Shown here piece after piece: positions 24,412 through 33,737 of a stretch of 64,000 bases of DNA (positions are counted from its first letter, which is position 1; each line of letters begins with the position of its first letter). Location: positions 411,971 through 475,970 of the forward strand of contig NZ_JACAPG010000012.1 of the NCBI RefSeq assembly GCF_013385825.1, given 5' to 3'. The position numbers and the translations under genes were made by a program. The notes under the pieces are model-generated. The model did no database searches and was not told the DNA's origin. It saw only the letters and a program-made list of their open reading frames with translations. This stretch comes from Pseudomonas reactans (lineage in GTDB: Bacteria; Pseudomonadota; Gammaproteobacteria; Pseudomonadales; Pseudomonadaceae).

Positions 24412-25368
24412 ATGTTTGAAGAAGTGCTCAAGGTAGGCCTGATTGGCCTGGGGAATATGGGGCGCAATCACTTGCGCGTGCTGTCCCTGCTCAAAGGCGT
24501 GGAACTGGCCTTTGTCGCCGATGCGAACGCTGCCGTGGCAGCTCGTGCTGGCGAAGCGCACGGCATCCCCGGGGTGGTTGACCCAACCCCGTTGCTCGCA
24601 AACGTCGACGCGGTGGTGATTTGTACCCCGACCGTGACCCACGCCGATTACATCCGCCTGGTAGCCGCTCAGGTGAAGAATATCTTCGTCGAAAAGCCCC
24701 TTGCTGCGACCTTGGAGGAGTGCGATGAAGTCGCAGCTTTCGCCAAGGACAACAACCTGAATATCCAGGTCGGCTTCATCGAGCGCTTCAACCCAGCAGT
24801 GCAGGCGCTGAAGGTGGTCCTGGAAAAAAGCGAGCAGATCATCAGTATCGACTTCACGCGGACCAACAAAGTGAGCTCGCGTATCACCGATGTTGATGTC
24901 GTCACCGACCTGATGATTCACGACATTGACCTGGCACTGTTCCTTAACGGCCCGGCTAAGTCCGTGGTGGCTCATGGTTTCGCGCAGGGAAGCATGATTG
25001 ATTTCGCCTCTGCGTTGATTACCCATGAAAACGGTCACTTTTCAAGGATTCAGGCGAGTCGTGTAACAGACAAGAAGAAGCGCCAGATCGAGGTTACTTG
25101 CACGGACATGTTCGTCGACTGCGACCTGCTGCGTAAGGAAATTATCATAAATCGCCAGTCCGAGACCCAGCAGGGTGGTGTATTGCCTTACACCATCTCG
25201 GCGATTCAAGAAGCGGTTGCGGTGCCTCCACAGGAAGCCCTGTTGTCCGAGCTGCAAGCCTTTATGGCAAGTTGCCGGCAGCCATCGTCGGTCAGCGTAC
25301 CGGGGGTCAATGCAGGTGTTGAGGCAATGAAGATTTGTGCAGTGATTCAAGCGGCGGTGCAAGCATGA
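24412..25368 (+). CDS. Gfo/Idh/MocA-family nucleotide-sugar dehydrogenase
   Basis: A 318-residue NAD(P)-dependent oxidoreductase. Rossmann motif GLIGLGNMGRNH (about residues 9-20), the EKPLAAT motif near residue 98, and a predicted C-terminal alpha/beta substrate domain that includes the histidine motif MIHDIDLAL. Members such as WbpB and GnnA oxidise C3 of UDP-N-acetylhexosamines. Placed next to an aminotransferase and an N-acetyltransferase, it would supply the 3-keto substrate for a second 3-acetamido sugar. It overlaps the next gene by ATGA. Whether it uses UDP-GlcNAc (GnnA-like) or a uronic acid cannot be read from sequence. Confidence 0.85.
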   Translation: MFEEVLKVGLIGLGNMGRNHLRVLSLLKGVELAFVADANAAVAARAGEAHGIPGVVDPTPLLANVDAVVICTPTVTHADYIRLVAAQVKNIFVEKPLAATLEECDEVAAFAKDNNLNIQVGFIERFNPAVQALKVVLEKSEQIISIDFTRTNKVSSRITDVDVVTDLMIHDIDLALFLNGPAKSVVAHGFAQGSMIDFASALITHENGHFSRIQASRVTDKKKRQIEVTCTDMFVDCDLLRKEIIINRQSETQQGGVLPYTISAIQEAVAVPPQEALLSELQAFMASCRQPSSVSVPGVNAGVEAMKICAVIQAAVQA

Positions 25369-26333
25369 CGATTCGGGATGATGTACGGGGCAAGACAATC
25401 CTTGTCACCGGCGGTGCTGGCTTTATTGGCAGTCACCTTGTGGACAAACTATTGGTCGAGGGGGCAGCGCATGTTGTAGTGATCGACAACCTGTTTGTCG
25501 GCTCGGAAGACAACCTGGAGGAGGCTCTGGCGACTGGCAAAGTCACCTTTTATCGCGATGATGCTGAATTCAACACCAGCCTGGAATATATCTTTTCCAA
25601 TCACGCGATTGATATCGTTTTCAATTGCGCGACCAAGGCACTGAATTATTCGTTCCTCAATCCGGCCAATGCTTTCGATACCAACGTACGTGTAACGCTT
25701 AACCTGTTGGAGTTGCAGCGACGGGGCCTGTTCAAGACGCTGTGCCATTTCTCCACTTCAGAAGTTTACGGCTCTGCCGTTTACGAACCGATGGACGAAG
25801 CTCATCCGCGTAATCCGACCACCACCTATGCCGCAGGTAAAGCTGCTGCCGATCTGGCAGTGGAAAGCTATGTGCGGATGTTTGGGCTGGATGCATTCAT
25901 CGTGCGTCCGTTCAATAACTATGGTCCACGCCAGAATTACAAAGGTATGCTCGCCGGCGTGATCCCGATCACGGCGATGCGCTTACTGACTGGCGGTACG
26001 CCTGAGATCCACGGCGAGGGTACCCAGAGTCGCGATTTCATCTATGTGCAGGACACGGTTGATGCGGTTGTGAAACTGTATTCGGTGCAACCGTCAGGTG
26101 AGACAGTCAACATTTCTACCGACAATCAGATTTCCATCACGGAGCTGATTGAGCGTATCTGCAAGGCTTTCGACTATAGCGGTGAGATCCTGCGCAAACC
26201 GGCACGCCATTCGGACGTGCTTTGCCACAATGCCAGTAACGAAAAGGTTAAAAGCCTTATCCAGTACTCTCTGACACCGTTCGATAAAGGGCTGGCCGAC
26301 ACGCTTGCCTGGTACAAGCAGCGAATCGATTAA
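25365..26333 (+). CDS. NAD-dependent epimerase/dehydratase (extended SDR)
   Basis: A 322-residue extended short-chain dehydrogenase. NAD site GGAGFIGSHLV is at about residues 17-27, the Ser in STSEVYG and the Tyr-Lys pair in TYAAGKAAADL form the catalytic set, and NNYGPRQ follows as in UDP-hexose 4-epimerases and UDP-glucuronate decarboxylases. It closes the second amino-sugar cassette and may epimerise C4 or act as a dehydratase or decarboxylase. ATG 25365 overlaps the preceding stop (ATGA). About 200 bases without coding potential follow. Confidence 0.85.
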   Translation: MTIRDDVRGKTILVTGGAGFIGSHLVDKLLVEGAAHVVVIDNLFVGSEDNLEEALATGKVTFYRDDAEFNTSLEYIFSNHAIDIVFNCATKALNYSFLNPANAFDTNVRVTLNLLELQRRGLFKTLCHFSTSEVYGSAVYEPMDEAHPRNPTTTYAAGKAAADLAVESYVRMFGLDAFIVRPFNNYGPRQNYKGMLAGVIPITAMRLLTGGTPEIHGEGTQSRDFIYVQDTVDAVVKLYSVQPSGETVNISTDNQISITELIERICKAFDYSGEILRKPARHSDVLCHNASNEKVKSLIQYSLTPFDKGLADTLAWYKQRID

Positions 26334-26537
26334 CGGGCGTAAGCCTTGCTTCAGGTTGGCAGAAGTTGATTCATCCTGCCGCTGATGTGCATCAAGCCTG
26401 GTTGGTTCTGGCGTATGTAGCGCCGGGATGAGCCAATACCGGGTTTGAGGCTTGTCGTAGACGCGTCAGTTTCAGCGTCCAACCTGGGCTGTACCGAAAA
26501 AGAGTATCGGCGGGTCTGGTTTTATCAGGTGTTAAAT

Positions 26538-27338
26538 ATGAATGTTGGAATCGTGGGCGCAAACGGCTTTGTCGGCAGTCACCTGGTTTCCAGGCTAACT
26601 GCGGCGGGGCATGAGGTTCGAGCTTACGGTCGCGGCGATATCGATCTTGTTAAACCTGAGTCATTCGATTGTCTTGAAGATCACGATGCGGTGATCAACT
26701 GCGCGGCTTATGTGGGGGCGGATCGGGAGAGGCTGTTCGCCGTCAACGTGCAGGGGGTCATCCACCTTTGTGCGATGTTGCAGGCGCGCACAACACCCCC
26801 TTTTTTGCTTAATGTATCCAGCGGTGCTGTGTACGGTTACTCCGATGGCCCGGCGGCGCCCGAAAGTCCGGCAGCTCCTGTGGGTGATTATGCTTTAAGC
26901 AAGTACCTCGGCGACGAGGTCGTCCGCCTGCATTATCGAGGGCCTTCTGCAGTTGCTCGTTTGTATTACCCCTACGGTGAAGGTCAGGCCGAGGAGCGCC
27001 TGATGCCAAGGTTGATCCAGCGCATACTGAACCGTGAGCCGATTGATATTTCTATCCATGCCTCGTGCCCACTCATCAATCCGCAGCACATTGATGACCT
27101 GTGCGATCAGCTCTCTGCAATTGTGCTGGGACGAGCCGAGGGAATGCATGTGTTGGGTGGAAGCGAGATCGTAAGTATTCAAGACATTACGCGGATGGCG
27201 GGGCGAATTCTAAATATTGAGCCCGTTTTCAATCAGGTAGACGGTGCTAAATCCAGTATGTATTGCAAAGGGCGAGGGTCGGTTTCCCTGGAGTCCGGTC
27301 TGGGTCGTTTAATCGACAGTATTCGAGGTGGGCAATGA
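26538..27338 (+). CDS. NAD(P)-dependent sugar epimerase/reductase (SDR)
   Basis: A 266-residue extended SDR, shorter than typical epimerases. It begins MNVGIVGANGFVGSHLVSRL, has NCAAYVG after the fourth strand, the serine region NVSSGAVYG, and Tyr-Lys as YALSK near residue 120. PYGEGQAEERLMPRL resembles the substrate loop of GDP- or UDP-sugar epimerases. Specific substrate not recognised. ATG 26538 is preceded by CAGGTG; the frame opening at 26445 lacks support. The stop overlaps the ATG of the acyltransferase downstream (ATGA). Base composition here is somewhat more AT-rich than in wbpA-wbpE. Confidence 0.8.
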   Translation: MNVGIVGANGFVGSHLVSRLTAAGHEVRAYGRGDIDLVKPESFDCLEDHDAVINCAAYVGADRERLFAVNVQGVIHLCAMLQARTTPPFLLNVSSGAVYGYSDGPAAPESPAAPVGDYALSKYLGDEVVRLHYRGPSAVARLYYPYGEGQAEERLMPRLIQRILNREPIDISIHASCPLINPQHIDDLCDQLSAIVLGRAEGMHVLGGSEIVSIQDITRMAGRILNIEPVFNQVDGAKSSMYCKGRGSVSLESGLGRLIDSIRGGQ

Positions 27339-27850
27339 AAGCATATCGATCAGAAGGGCCAGGTATTCCTGACCTGAGCAAGTTTGCGCGTGTAGGCACG
27401 AATGTCATTATTGAAGATGGCGTGCGAGTCTTTCACCCGGAAAATATCGAGCTTGGAGATAATGTTTACATCGGCCACGACACGATTTTGAAAGGTTATT
27501 ACAAGGACAAGATCGTTCTGGGAAACAATGTATGGATCGGCCAAGGCTGTTTTCTGCATGGTGCGGGTGGCATTGAAATCGGTGACTGCGTGGGTATAGG
27601 CCCAGGGGTGAAAATCCATGCGGCTTACCACGAAGATAGCGGGCGTGAAGTGCCGATCATGTTTCAGAGCTTGAGTTTTGCCAAGGTTGTCATTGAAGAC
27701 GATGTAAACATTGGTATTGGCGCAATCATCATGAACGGCGTAACCGTCAGCAAGGGCAGTAAAGTGGGAGCAGGTGCCGTCTTGACTAAGACCTTTCCTG
27801 AATACTCTGTCGTTGCGGGTGTTCCGGCTAAGTTGATTCGCAGCAGATGA
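27335..27850 (+). CDS. Hexapeptide-repeat acyltransferase (maltose/galactoside O-acetyltransferase-like)
   Basis: A 171-residue left-handed beta-helix acetyltransferase. Repeats include IELGDNVYIGHDT, IVLGNNVWIGQGC, IEIGDCVGIGPGVKIHAAYHE and NIGIGAIIMNGVTVSKGSKVGAGAVLTK. The order NV-IG, GIGAII and GVPAKLI at the end resembles the LacA/Maa/NodL type, so it probably O-acetylates a sugar of the O unit, or N-acylates an amino sugar. It starts at ATG 27335 in an ATGA overlap. The next gene starts 40 bases downstream. Confidence 0.82.
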   Translation: MKAYRSEGPGIPDLSKFARVGTNVIIEDGVRVFHPENIELGDNVYIGHDTILKGYYKDKIVLGNNVWIGQGCFLHGAGGIEIGDCVGIGPGVKIHAAYHEDSGREVPIMFQSLSFAKVVIEDDVNIGIGAIIMNGVTVSKGSKVGAGAVLTKTFPEYSVVAGVPAKLIRSR

Positions 27851-27890
27851 TTACGATGCTCTCCTGCTCAAGTCTTATCCCGGAGGTGGT

Positions 27891-29189
27891 ATGAGGGTTT
27901 TGATCGGCCCGGTCGAGATCGCGGGTGTTGCCAAAGGATTGGCCAAGGGCTTTGCCGAAAATGGTATCTCGGCTGACTTGGTGTTGGAGAGCAGGCACAT
28001 CTTTTCCTACGGTGGGGCGCGTGACTCGTGGCTGATTCGTGCCTGGCAGGCAATCGGTGTGCGTCGTGCCACGACGCAATCACGTCAATTGTTGCGCAAG
28101 ATCTTTTATGTACTGCTGCACAAATCGTGGAGCTGGCTGGTTTTTCTATGGTCGGTTTTTTGCTATGACGCTTATATTTTCCTATACGGTCGTACGTTAA
28201 CCGACTCTCATCTCGAGCTGTTTCTGCTCAAGGCTTTCAGGAAGAAAGTTGTATTCATCAACGTGGGCAGTGACTTCCGTCCCCCTTATCTGGACGGGTC
28301 GGTTTACCCGTGCGTGCCAGAGTCGCCTGATTTTCATAAATTAGGACAGGTGGTGAAAACACTGAAAAAGCGTATCGCGCTGCATGAGCGCTACGCTGAC
28401 TTTATTGTCAGCTCGCCGAGTAGCTCCCATTTCCATGAGCAACCTTTTATAAACTGGTTCTCTATGGGGGTGCCTGCCGCCTTTGATGCTCTTGTTAGTG
28501 CCGACGCAAAGCCCGCAGCGGGGAAAGTGACTATTTTGCACAGCCCCTCAAGTCCCATAGCCAAAGGCAGTCAAAGGATATGTGAGGTTATCGATGGGTT
28601 GATCGCCCGAGGCCTCCCTATCGAGTTCATCAAGCTTCATGGTGTTAGCAATCAGGAAGTCCTCAAGCAATTGGCCCGTTGTGATTTCATCGTGGATCAA
28701 CTGTACTCGGACATCCCGCTCGCCGTTTTTGGCTCAGAAGCGGCTCGCTTTGGCAAACCTTGCGTCATCGCAGGCTACATGGCCGAGAATGTCTCGCGCT
28801 ATATCCAGGCCGAGGATGTCCCACCCAGTTTTTACGTGTTACCAGAGAATCTGGAATTCGCGATAGAGAAGCTGGTTTGCGATCCCGAGTACAGGATGGA
28901 GTTAGGCCGACGGGCGCAGCGTTTCGTTCAGGAGCGCTGGTCGTGTGCGGTCGTTGCCAGACGTTATCTGGATCTTCTTGAGGGCGCTCCGCGCGCCGAA
29001 TGGTGGTTTGATCCCTCAAATATCGATTATGTCGGTGGATGTTGCGCCCCCGATTTTCACGTACGTTTCCTGGTGAACGGTGTAGTCGAACAGTTGGGTG
29101 TCAGCGCTTTGGGGATGGGGGATAAACCGGTGTTGGAGCGTGCTCTGCTTGATTTGGTCAAAGCCGAGGACCAGGCCCCCAATGCTTAA
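27891..29189 (+). CDS. Glycosyltransferase-like protein (GT-B fold)
   Basis: A 432-residue protein with the layout of a GT-B glycosyltransferase: N-terminal MRVLIGPVEIAGVAKGLAKG with a G-x-A-K-G loop, a hydrophobic stretch near residues 75-100 that could associate with the membrane, then a nucleotide-sugar half beginning TILHSPSSPIAKGS and containing FIVDQLYSDIPLAVFGSEA, where the serine/glutamate region recalls the E-x7-E retaining motif. The C-terminal 60 residues after the normal end are unusual and unassigned. Donor and acceptor are not known. Its last bases overlap the flippase ATG by 8 bases. Confidence 0.72.
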   Translation: MRVLIGPVEIAGVAKGLAKGFAENGISADLVLESRHIFSYGGARDSWLIRAWQAIGVRRATTQSRQLLRKIFYVLLHKSWSWLVFLWSVFCYDAYIFLYGRTLTDSHLELFLLKAFRKKVVFINVGSDFRPPYLDGSVYPCVPESPDFHKLGQVVKTLKKRIALHERYADFIVSSPSSSHFHEQPFINWFSMGVPAAFDALVSADAKPAAGKVTILHSPSSPIAKGSQRICEVIDGLIARGLPIEFIKLHGVSNQEVLKQLARCDFIVDQLYSDIPLAVFGSEAARFGKPCVIAGYMAENVSRYIQAEDVPPSFYVLPENLEFAIEKLVCDPEYRMELGRRAQRFVQERWSCAVVARRYLDLLEGAPRAEWWFDPSNIDYVGGCCAPDFHVRFLVNGVVEQLGVSALGMGDKPVLERALLDLVKAEDQAPNA

Positions 29190-30642
29190 GGCGATTTTGC
29201 GTGACAGCCTGATCTATGGCCTGGCTTCTGTCTTGTCCAGAGGCCTGGCGATTTTTCTGCTACCGCTCTACACACGGGTACTCTCGACCGGTGATTACGG
29301 GGCTTTTGACTTGCTCATCACGTTGGGTGCGCTGGTGAATCTGACCGTTGCGCTGGAAGTGTCGCAGGGGTTGGCCCGTTACTGGGGAGATGTTGAAGAG
29401 CCCTCCGAAAGGCGCACGCTGGCCAGTACGACCTTTTGGTTCACGTTGGGCATGTACAGTGTGTTTCTATTGGCGGGCCTGTTAGCTTCGTCACGCCTGA
29501 ACCTGTTAGTGCTCGGTGACGCAGCATACCTCGACACCTTTCGCCTTGGCCTGGGCTTCATCACCATCAATGGCATCTATTATTTGCTGCTCAATCAGTT
29601 TCGCTGGGAGCTGCGCAGTAAGGCCTATGCCATGGTCAGCTTTGGTTATGCACTGATGACATTGGGCTTTGCCGTGGTGCTCTGCCTGTGGCTTGGTAAG
29701 GGTTTGGAAGGGGTGATGCTTGGCCAGCTACTGGCCGCGTCGTGTTCAACACTGGTCTGTCTTTGGCTTCTGCGCCACACATTCGGCTTTTCCTTCGATG
29801 TAGAAAGGCTCGTGGCGATGTTGAAGTTCTCCATGCCTTTGGTTCCGGCTGGCTTGGCGGTCTTTGTCAGCCTCTATATCAACCGCGTCGCGTTGATGCA
29901 CTTCGGCTCGCTGGAGGACGTAGGTTTGTTCGGCATTGGCAGCCGTGTTGCGGGTCTTTCTGCCTTGCTGCTGCTCGGTATCCAGGCCGCGCTGACGCCT
30001 TTGGTCTACCAACACTACCGGGAGCCGGAGACGCCAGGACAGATTGCCCGGTTGTTCAGTTGGTTTGTCGCCGTCGCGCTGGCCGGCTGTCTGTTCCTGA
30101 CCCTGTTTGCCCGCGAGCTGCTGATGGTGTTTGCGACTGCAGATTACCTCGCAGGCGCCTCTCTGGTTGCCTTCCTCGCACCTGCATTGCTGCTCTCTCA
30201 GATGTATATTTTTGCGCCGGGCATCGCCATCCAGAAAAAAACCATCTGGCAGCTGTGGGTCACGCTGCTGTCAGCGGCGGTCAGTGCAGCGGCCAACTGG
30301 CTGCTGGTGCCGCTGTGGGGTGTCTACGGGGCGGCAACGGCGACACTTCTGGCAGCGCTGGTGTTCTTCTTCGCCTGGCTGTTGGTCAGTCAGCGTCTCT
30401 ATCGGATTCCCTACAACTGGCGTGCGTGCATGGCCGGGGTAGTGGCCTTCATTATTTGTGCAGGGGTGAGCGCGCAACTGGATCGATTGGATCTCTATGT
30501 GCCGCTGACGCTCATGTTGAAATCGTTGCTGTTGATTGCACTGTCGATTGTCGTGGTGGCGAGTGGTCTGCTGCCACTGGTGGATATTCGTACGCTGTTG
30601 CTGCAGGTTCGCCAGCGTATCGGTCGGCGATCTAATGTGTGA
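29182..30642 (+). CDS. wzx: O-antigen flippase (Wzx-type, MOP superfamily)
   Basis: A 486-residue polytopic inner-membrane protein with about 12-14 hydrophobic segments. The start MLKAILRDSLIYGLASVLSRGLAIFL is typical of RfbX/Wzx lipid-linked oligosaccharide flippases, which move undecaprenyl-PP-O units to the periplasm. It is the only such transporter in the locus and there are no wzm/wzt ABC genes, so the O antigen should be of the Wzx/Wzy type. ATG 29182 lies inside the end of the preceding glycosyltransferase gene; a frame from 29098 is overlap only. Confidence 0.88.
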   Translation: MLKAILRDSLIYGLASVLSRGLAIFLLPLYTRVLSTGDYGAFDLLITLGALVNLTVALEVSQGLARYWGDVEEPSERRTLASTTFWFTLGMYSVFLLAGLLASSRLNLLVLGDAAYLDTFRLGLGFITINGIYYLLLNQFRWELRSKAYAMVSFGYALMTLGFAVVLCLWLGKGLEGVMLGQLLAASCSTLVCLWLLRHTFGFSFDVERLVAMLKFSMPLVPAGLAVFVSLYINRVALMHFGSLEDVGLFGIGSRVAGLSALLLLGIQAALTPLVYQHYREPETPGQIARLFSWFVAVALAGCLFLTLFARELLMVFATADYLAGASLVAFLAPALLLSQMYIFAPGIAIQKKTIWQLWVTLLSAAVSAAANWLLVPLWGVYGAATATLLAALVFFFAWLLVSQRLYRIPYNWRACMAGVVAFIICAGVSAQLDRLDLYVPLTLMLKSLLLIALSIVVVASGLLPLVDIRTLLLQVRQRIGRRSNV

Positions 30643-30681
30643 TTCGTCAGGCTTAACCTTGTTTTTGGAGATTGGATAGCC

Positions 30682-32568
30682 ATGTGCGGTATTGCAGGGG
30701 GATGGTGGCCGACCCGGTCATCCTTGGTGGATGACAGCCTGGCCAGGGCGCTCGACGCCATGCGCCTAAGAGGCCCGGATGACCGGGGATACGAGCTGTT
30801 CGATGTAGCAAGCGCCGTCGTCGGCCTGGGGCACACGCGCCTGTCGATCATTGATCTGTCCTCGGCAGGGCATCAACCGATGCATTCTGCCGAGGGAGCG
30901 CTTTCGATCGTTTTCAACGGTGAGATCTATAACTACCGTGAGCTGCGCGAGGAACTGCGGGCGCTCGGGCACCACTTTGTTTCCGACTCGGATACCGAAG
31001 TGCTGCTGGTCGCGTGGCAGCAGTGGGGCCGAGCGTGCTTGCCACGCCTGACGGGCATGTTCGCTTTCGCGGTGTTTGATCGGGTAGCGGCAACCCTGAC
31101 CTGCGTGCGTGACGCTTTCGGCATCAAACCGTTCTTTTATAGCCAGGAACAAGGTGCGTTCCTGTTCGCCTCGGAAGTGGCGGCAATCAAGGCGTTGAAG
31201 CGGGAAAAGGCGACTCTGGACTGGCAGCGTGCCTACGATTATCTGGTTCACGGCGATTATGAAAGCGGGCCCGGCACCTTTTTTGAGGGTGTGTTGAACC
31301 TGTTGCCAGGGCATTTGCTGACGGTTGACCTCAAGACTGGTGCGGTCAGTGACCCGCTGCGCTGGTGGGCACCCTCTATCAAAGAGCGCAGCGACTTGAG
31401 TTTCGCGCAGGCCACAGAACTTGTCCGAGATAACTTTCTTCAGAGCATTCGCCTGCACCTGCGCAGTGACGTAGCGATAGGTGCGGCGCTCTCCGGCGGT
31501 ATCGACTCATCTGCAGTTGTTTGTGCCATGCGCCACGTCGAGCCGGACTTGCCGATCAATACCTTCAGCTACATTGCGCGGGGCAGTGATGTAAGCGAAG
31601 AGGTATGGGTCGATCGAGTCAATGAACATGTGAGGGCGGTCCCCCACAAAATGGTGGTCAGCGCCGATGAACTCGCGCGCGACCTCGACTCCATGATCCT
31701 GGCGCAGGGCGAACCTTTCGGCAGCACGAGTATTTACGCCCAGTATCGGGTGTTTCAACTGGCGAAAGAGCAGGGCGTCACGGTTACCCTGGATGGTCAA
31801 GGGGCTGATGAGATGATGGCCGGCTACAGCGGTTATCCAGGGCAACGCCTGCGAAGTCTGATCGAGAAGGGAAAGCTGGGGGAGGCCTGGAGTTTCCTTG
31901 ATGAATGGTCGAAGTGGCCGGGTCGCAGTCGGATGGGGGGAGCCAAGCGATGCGTCGCAGAAATGACGCAGGGCACGTTGAATCAGGCTCTGCGCTCACT
32001 GAATGGCATGAGCGCATTACCCGCCTGGATCAAAAGTGAGCCGCTGGCCGAGCGTGGCATTGTTCAGCGTTTTCCGCTGCAGCGTTCTGATGTGTCCGAG
32101 TCTGGTCGCCGCGTGGTCGCCGAGCTGGCCCTTTCATTGACGCGGCGTGGGTTGCCCGCGTTGCTGCGCCATGGAGACCGCAACTCTATGCGTTTTTCGG
32201 TTGAAAGCCGGGTGCCTTTCCTGACGCTGGACATGGTGAATTTGTTGCTGTCACTGCCCGAGTCCTACCTGATCTCGCCCAAGGGCGAGACGAAGTCAGT
32301 GTTCCGTGCCGCCATGCGCGGTATCGTGCCCGATGATGTCCTGGATCGTCGCGATAAGATCGGCTTCGCCACGCCGGAACAGGTTTGGCTGACATCGATG
32401 GTGGATACGATTCGCGGTTGGCTGCGAGTCGATCTGCAGTTGCCGTTCTTTGACCAAACTGAGGCGTTGCGTGAGTTTGAGTTGATCATGGCCGGCAAAA
32501 AGCCTTTTACCTGGCAGGTCTGGCGATGGATTAATTTCTGTCGCTGGCACAGTCATTTTATTGCGTGA
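30682..32568 (+). CDS. Asparagine synthase-like glutamine amidotransferase (WbpS-like)
   Basis: 628 residues, the usual length of class II glutamine-hydrolysing asparagine synthases. The nucleophile Cys2 opens the protein as MCGIAGG, the amidotransferase domain holds the NGEIYNYRELR motif, and the synthetase domain has the ATP pyrophosphatase loop LSGGIDSS (about residues 270-277), then LDGQGADEMMAGY. In O-antigen loci such proteins (for example WbpS) amidate the carboxyl group of uronic acids rather than aspartate. That fits a locus making 2,3-diacetamido uronic acid. A free asparagine synthetase role is possible but less likely in this place. Confidence 0.85.
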   Translation: MCGIAGGWWPTRSSLVDDSLARALDAMRLRGPDDRGYELFDVASAVVGLGHTRLSIIDLSSAGHQPMHSAEGALSIVFNGEIYNYRELREELRALGHHFVSDSDTEVLLVAWQQWGRACLPRLTGMFAFAVFDRVAATLTCVRDAFGIKPFFYSQEQGAFLFASEVAAIKALKREKATLDWQRAYDYLVHGDYESGPGTFFEGVLNLLPGHLLTVDLKTGAVSDPLRWWAPSIKERSDLSFAQATELVRDNFLQSIRLHLRSDVAIGAALSGGIDSSAVVCAMRHVEPDLPINTFSYIARGSDVSEEVWVDRVNEHVRAVPHKMVVSADELARDLDSMILAQGEPFGSTSIYAQYRVFQLAKEQGVTVTLDGQGADEMMAGYSGYPGQRLRSLIEKGKLGEAWSFLDEWSKWPGRSRMGGAKRCVAEMTQGTLNQALRSLNGMSALPAWIKSEPLAERGIVQRFPLQRSDVSESGRRVVAELALSLTRRGLPALLRHGDRNSMRFSVESRVPFLTLDMVNLLLSLPESYLISPKGETKSVFRAAMRGIVPDDVLDRRDKIGFATPEQVWLTSMVDTIRGWLRVDLQLPFFDQTEALREFELIMAGKKPFTWQVWRWINFCRWHSHFIA

Positions 32569-32588
32569 CATTGGATCAAGGTTTTACT

Positions 32589-33713
32589 TTGAAAAGCATA
32601 CTGATCATTTCTTTTTCCGTTATTCATAGCGACCCTCGGGTGATGCGTCAGGTTCGCTTGCTCGAATCCGATTACCAGGTGACCGTTGCAGGTTATGGTC
32701 AAAAGCCTGATGCGAATATACGTTTCGTGAAGCTCGAGAAATCACCTGCGAGCCTGCCGAAGAAGCTGTTCTGGGCGGCCAAGTTGCTGCTCGGTGCGTT
32801 TGAAAACTACTATTGGAATCAGCAACAGGTCCGCAGCGCCCAGGCACTTCTGAGCACCGGCAGTTTTGACCTTGTCATTGCCAATGATCTCTCCAGTGCT
32901 CCACTGGCGTTGAAGCTGGCGGGTACTACGCCGGTGCTGGTGGATGCGCACGAGTACTCCCCTCGGGAGTTCGACGATAAATGGGCATGGCGGCTGCTGT
33001 TCGGTCGTTACAACCACACGCTGTGCCAACGCTACCTGCCACTGGCCGCGGGCATGGTTACCGTGTGCCAGGGCATTGCCGACGAGTATGGGCGCGTTTA
33101 TGGCGTTCAACCGGTGGTTGTGCACAATGCGCCACTTGATCAGAAACTGACGCCGTCACCTGTCAATGAACACCAGGTTCGCCTGATCCACCATGGCGCC
33201 GCCATTCGCTCTCGTCACTTGGGCGTCATGATCGAGATGATGCAACATCTCGATGAGCGCTTCAGCCTGGACTTCATGTTGATGGAGTCGGATGCGGCCT
33301 ACATGAAGGAACTGCGCCAGGCTGCCAGCGCAGACGCGCGGATCAGGTTTATCGAGCCTGTCCCGATGCCGCAGATATGCCAGGCGCTCAACCAATACGA
33401 TATGGGTGTCTACTTGCTCCCACCGGTCAACTTCAACCATGAGCACGCGTTGCCCAATAAATTCTTTGAGTTTGTGCAGGCCCGTCTCGCGGTCGCCATC
33501 GGCCCTTCGACTGAAATGGCAACGCTGCTGAACAAGTATCGCTGTGGCGTGGTGGCTGACTCGTTTACCGCCAAGGCGCTGGCCGCCTCCATGAATGCGC
33601 TCAGCCGTGACCAGATCGCTGAGTTCAAGGACGCGTCTCATCGTGCGGCGAGTGAACTCAATTACGAGCATGATGGAAAGGTTTTGCTCTCGGAAATCAC
33701 ACGGCTGCTTTGA
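32589..33713 (+). CDS. Glycosyltransferase family 4-like protein
   Basis: About 374 residues. It starts KSILIISFSVIHSDPRVMRQVRLLE, like glycosyltransferases whose N-terminal domain has the S-D-P-R motif, followed by the VDAHEYSPREF segment, and the C-terminal nucleotide-binding half with VRLIHHGA and LPNKFFEFVQARLAVAIGPS, where the glutamate region of retaining GT-B enzymes lies. I place the start at TTG 32589, since AAGG is 7 bases upstream. GTG 32565 overlaps the asnB-like stop as GTGA and is the main alternative (382 residues). Donor unknown. Confidence 0.8.
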   Translation: MKSILIISFSVIHSDPRVMRQVRLLESDYQVTVAGYGQKPDANIRFVKLEKSPASLPKKLFWAAKLLLGAFENYYWNQQQVRSAQALLSTGSFDLVIANDLSSAPLALKLAGTTPVLVDAHEYSPREFDDKWAWRLLFGRYNHTLCQRYLPLAAGMVTVCQGIADEYGRVYGVQPVVVHNAPLDQKLTPSPVNEHQVRLIHHGAAIRSRHLGVMIEMMQHLDERFSLDFMLMESDAAYMKELRQAASADARIRFIEPVPMPQICQALNQYDMGVYLLPPVNFNHEHALPNKFFEFVQARLAVAIGPSTEMATLLNKYRCGVVADSFTAKALAASMNALSRDQIAEFKDASHRAASELNYEHDGKVLLSEITRLL

Positions 33714-33737
33714 ACACCGTCACTTATGAGTAAATGT

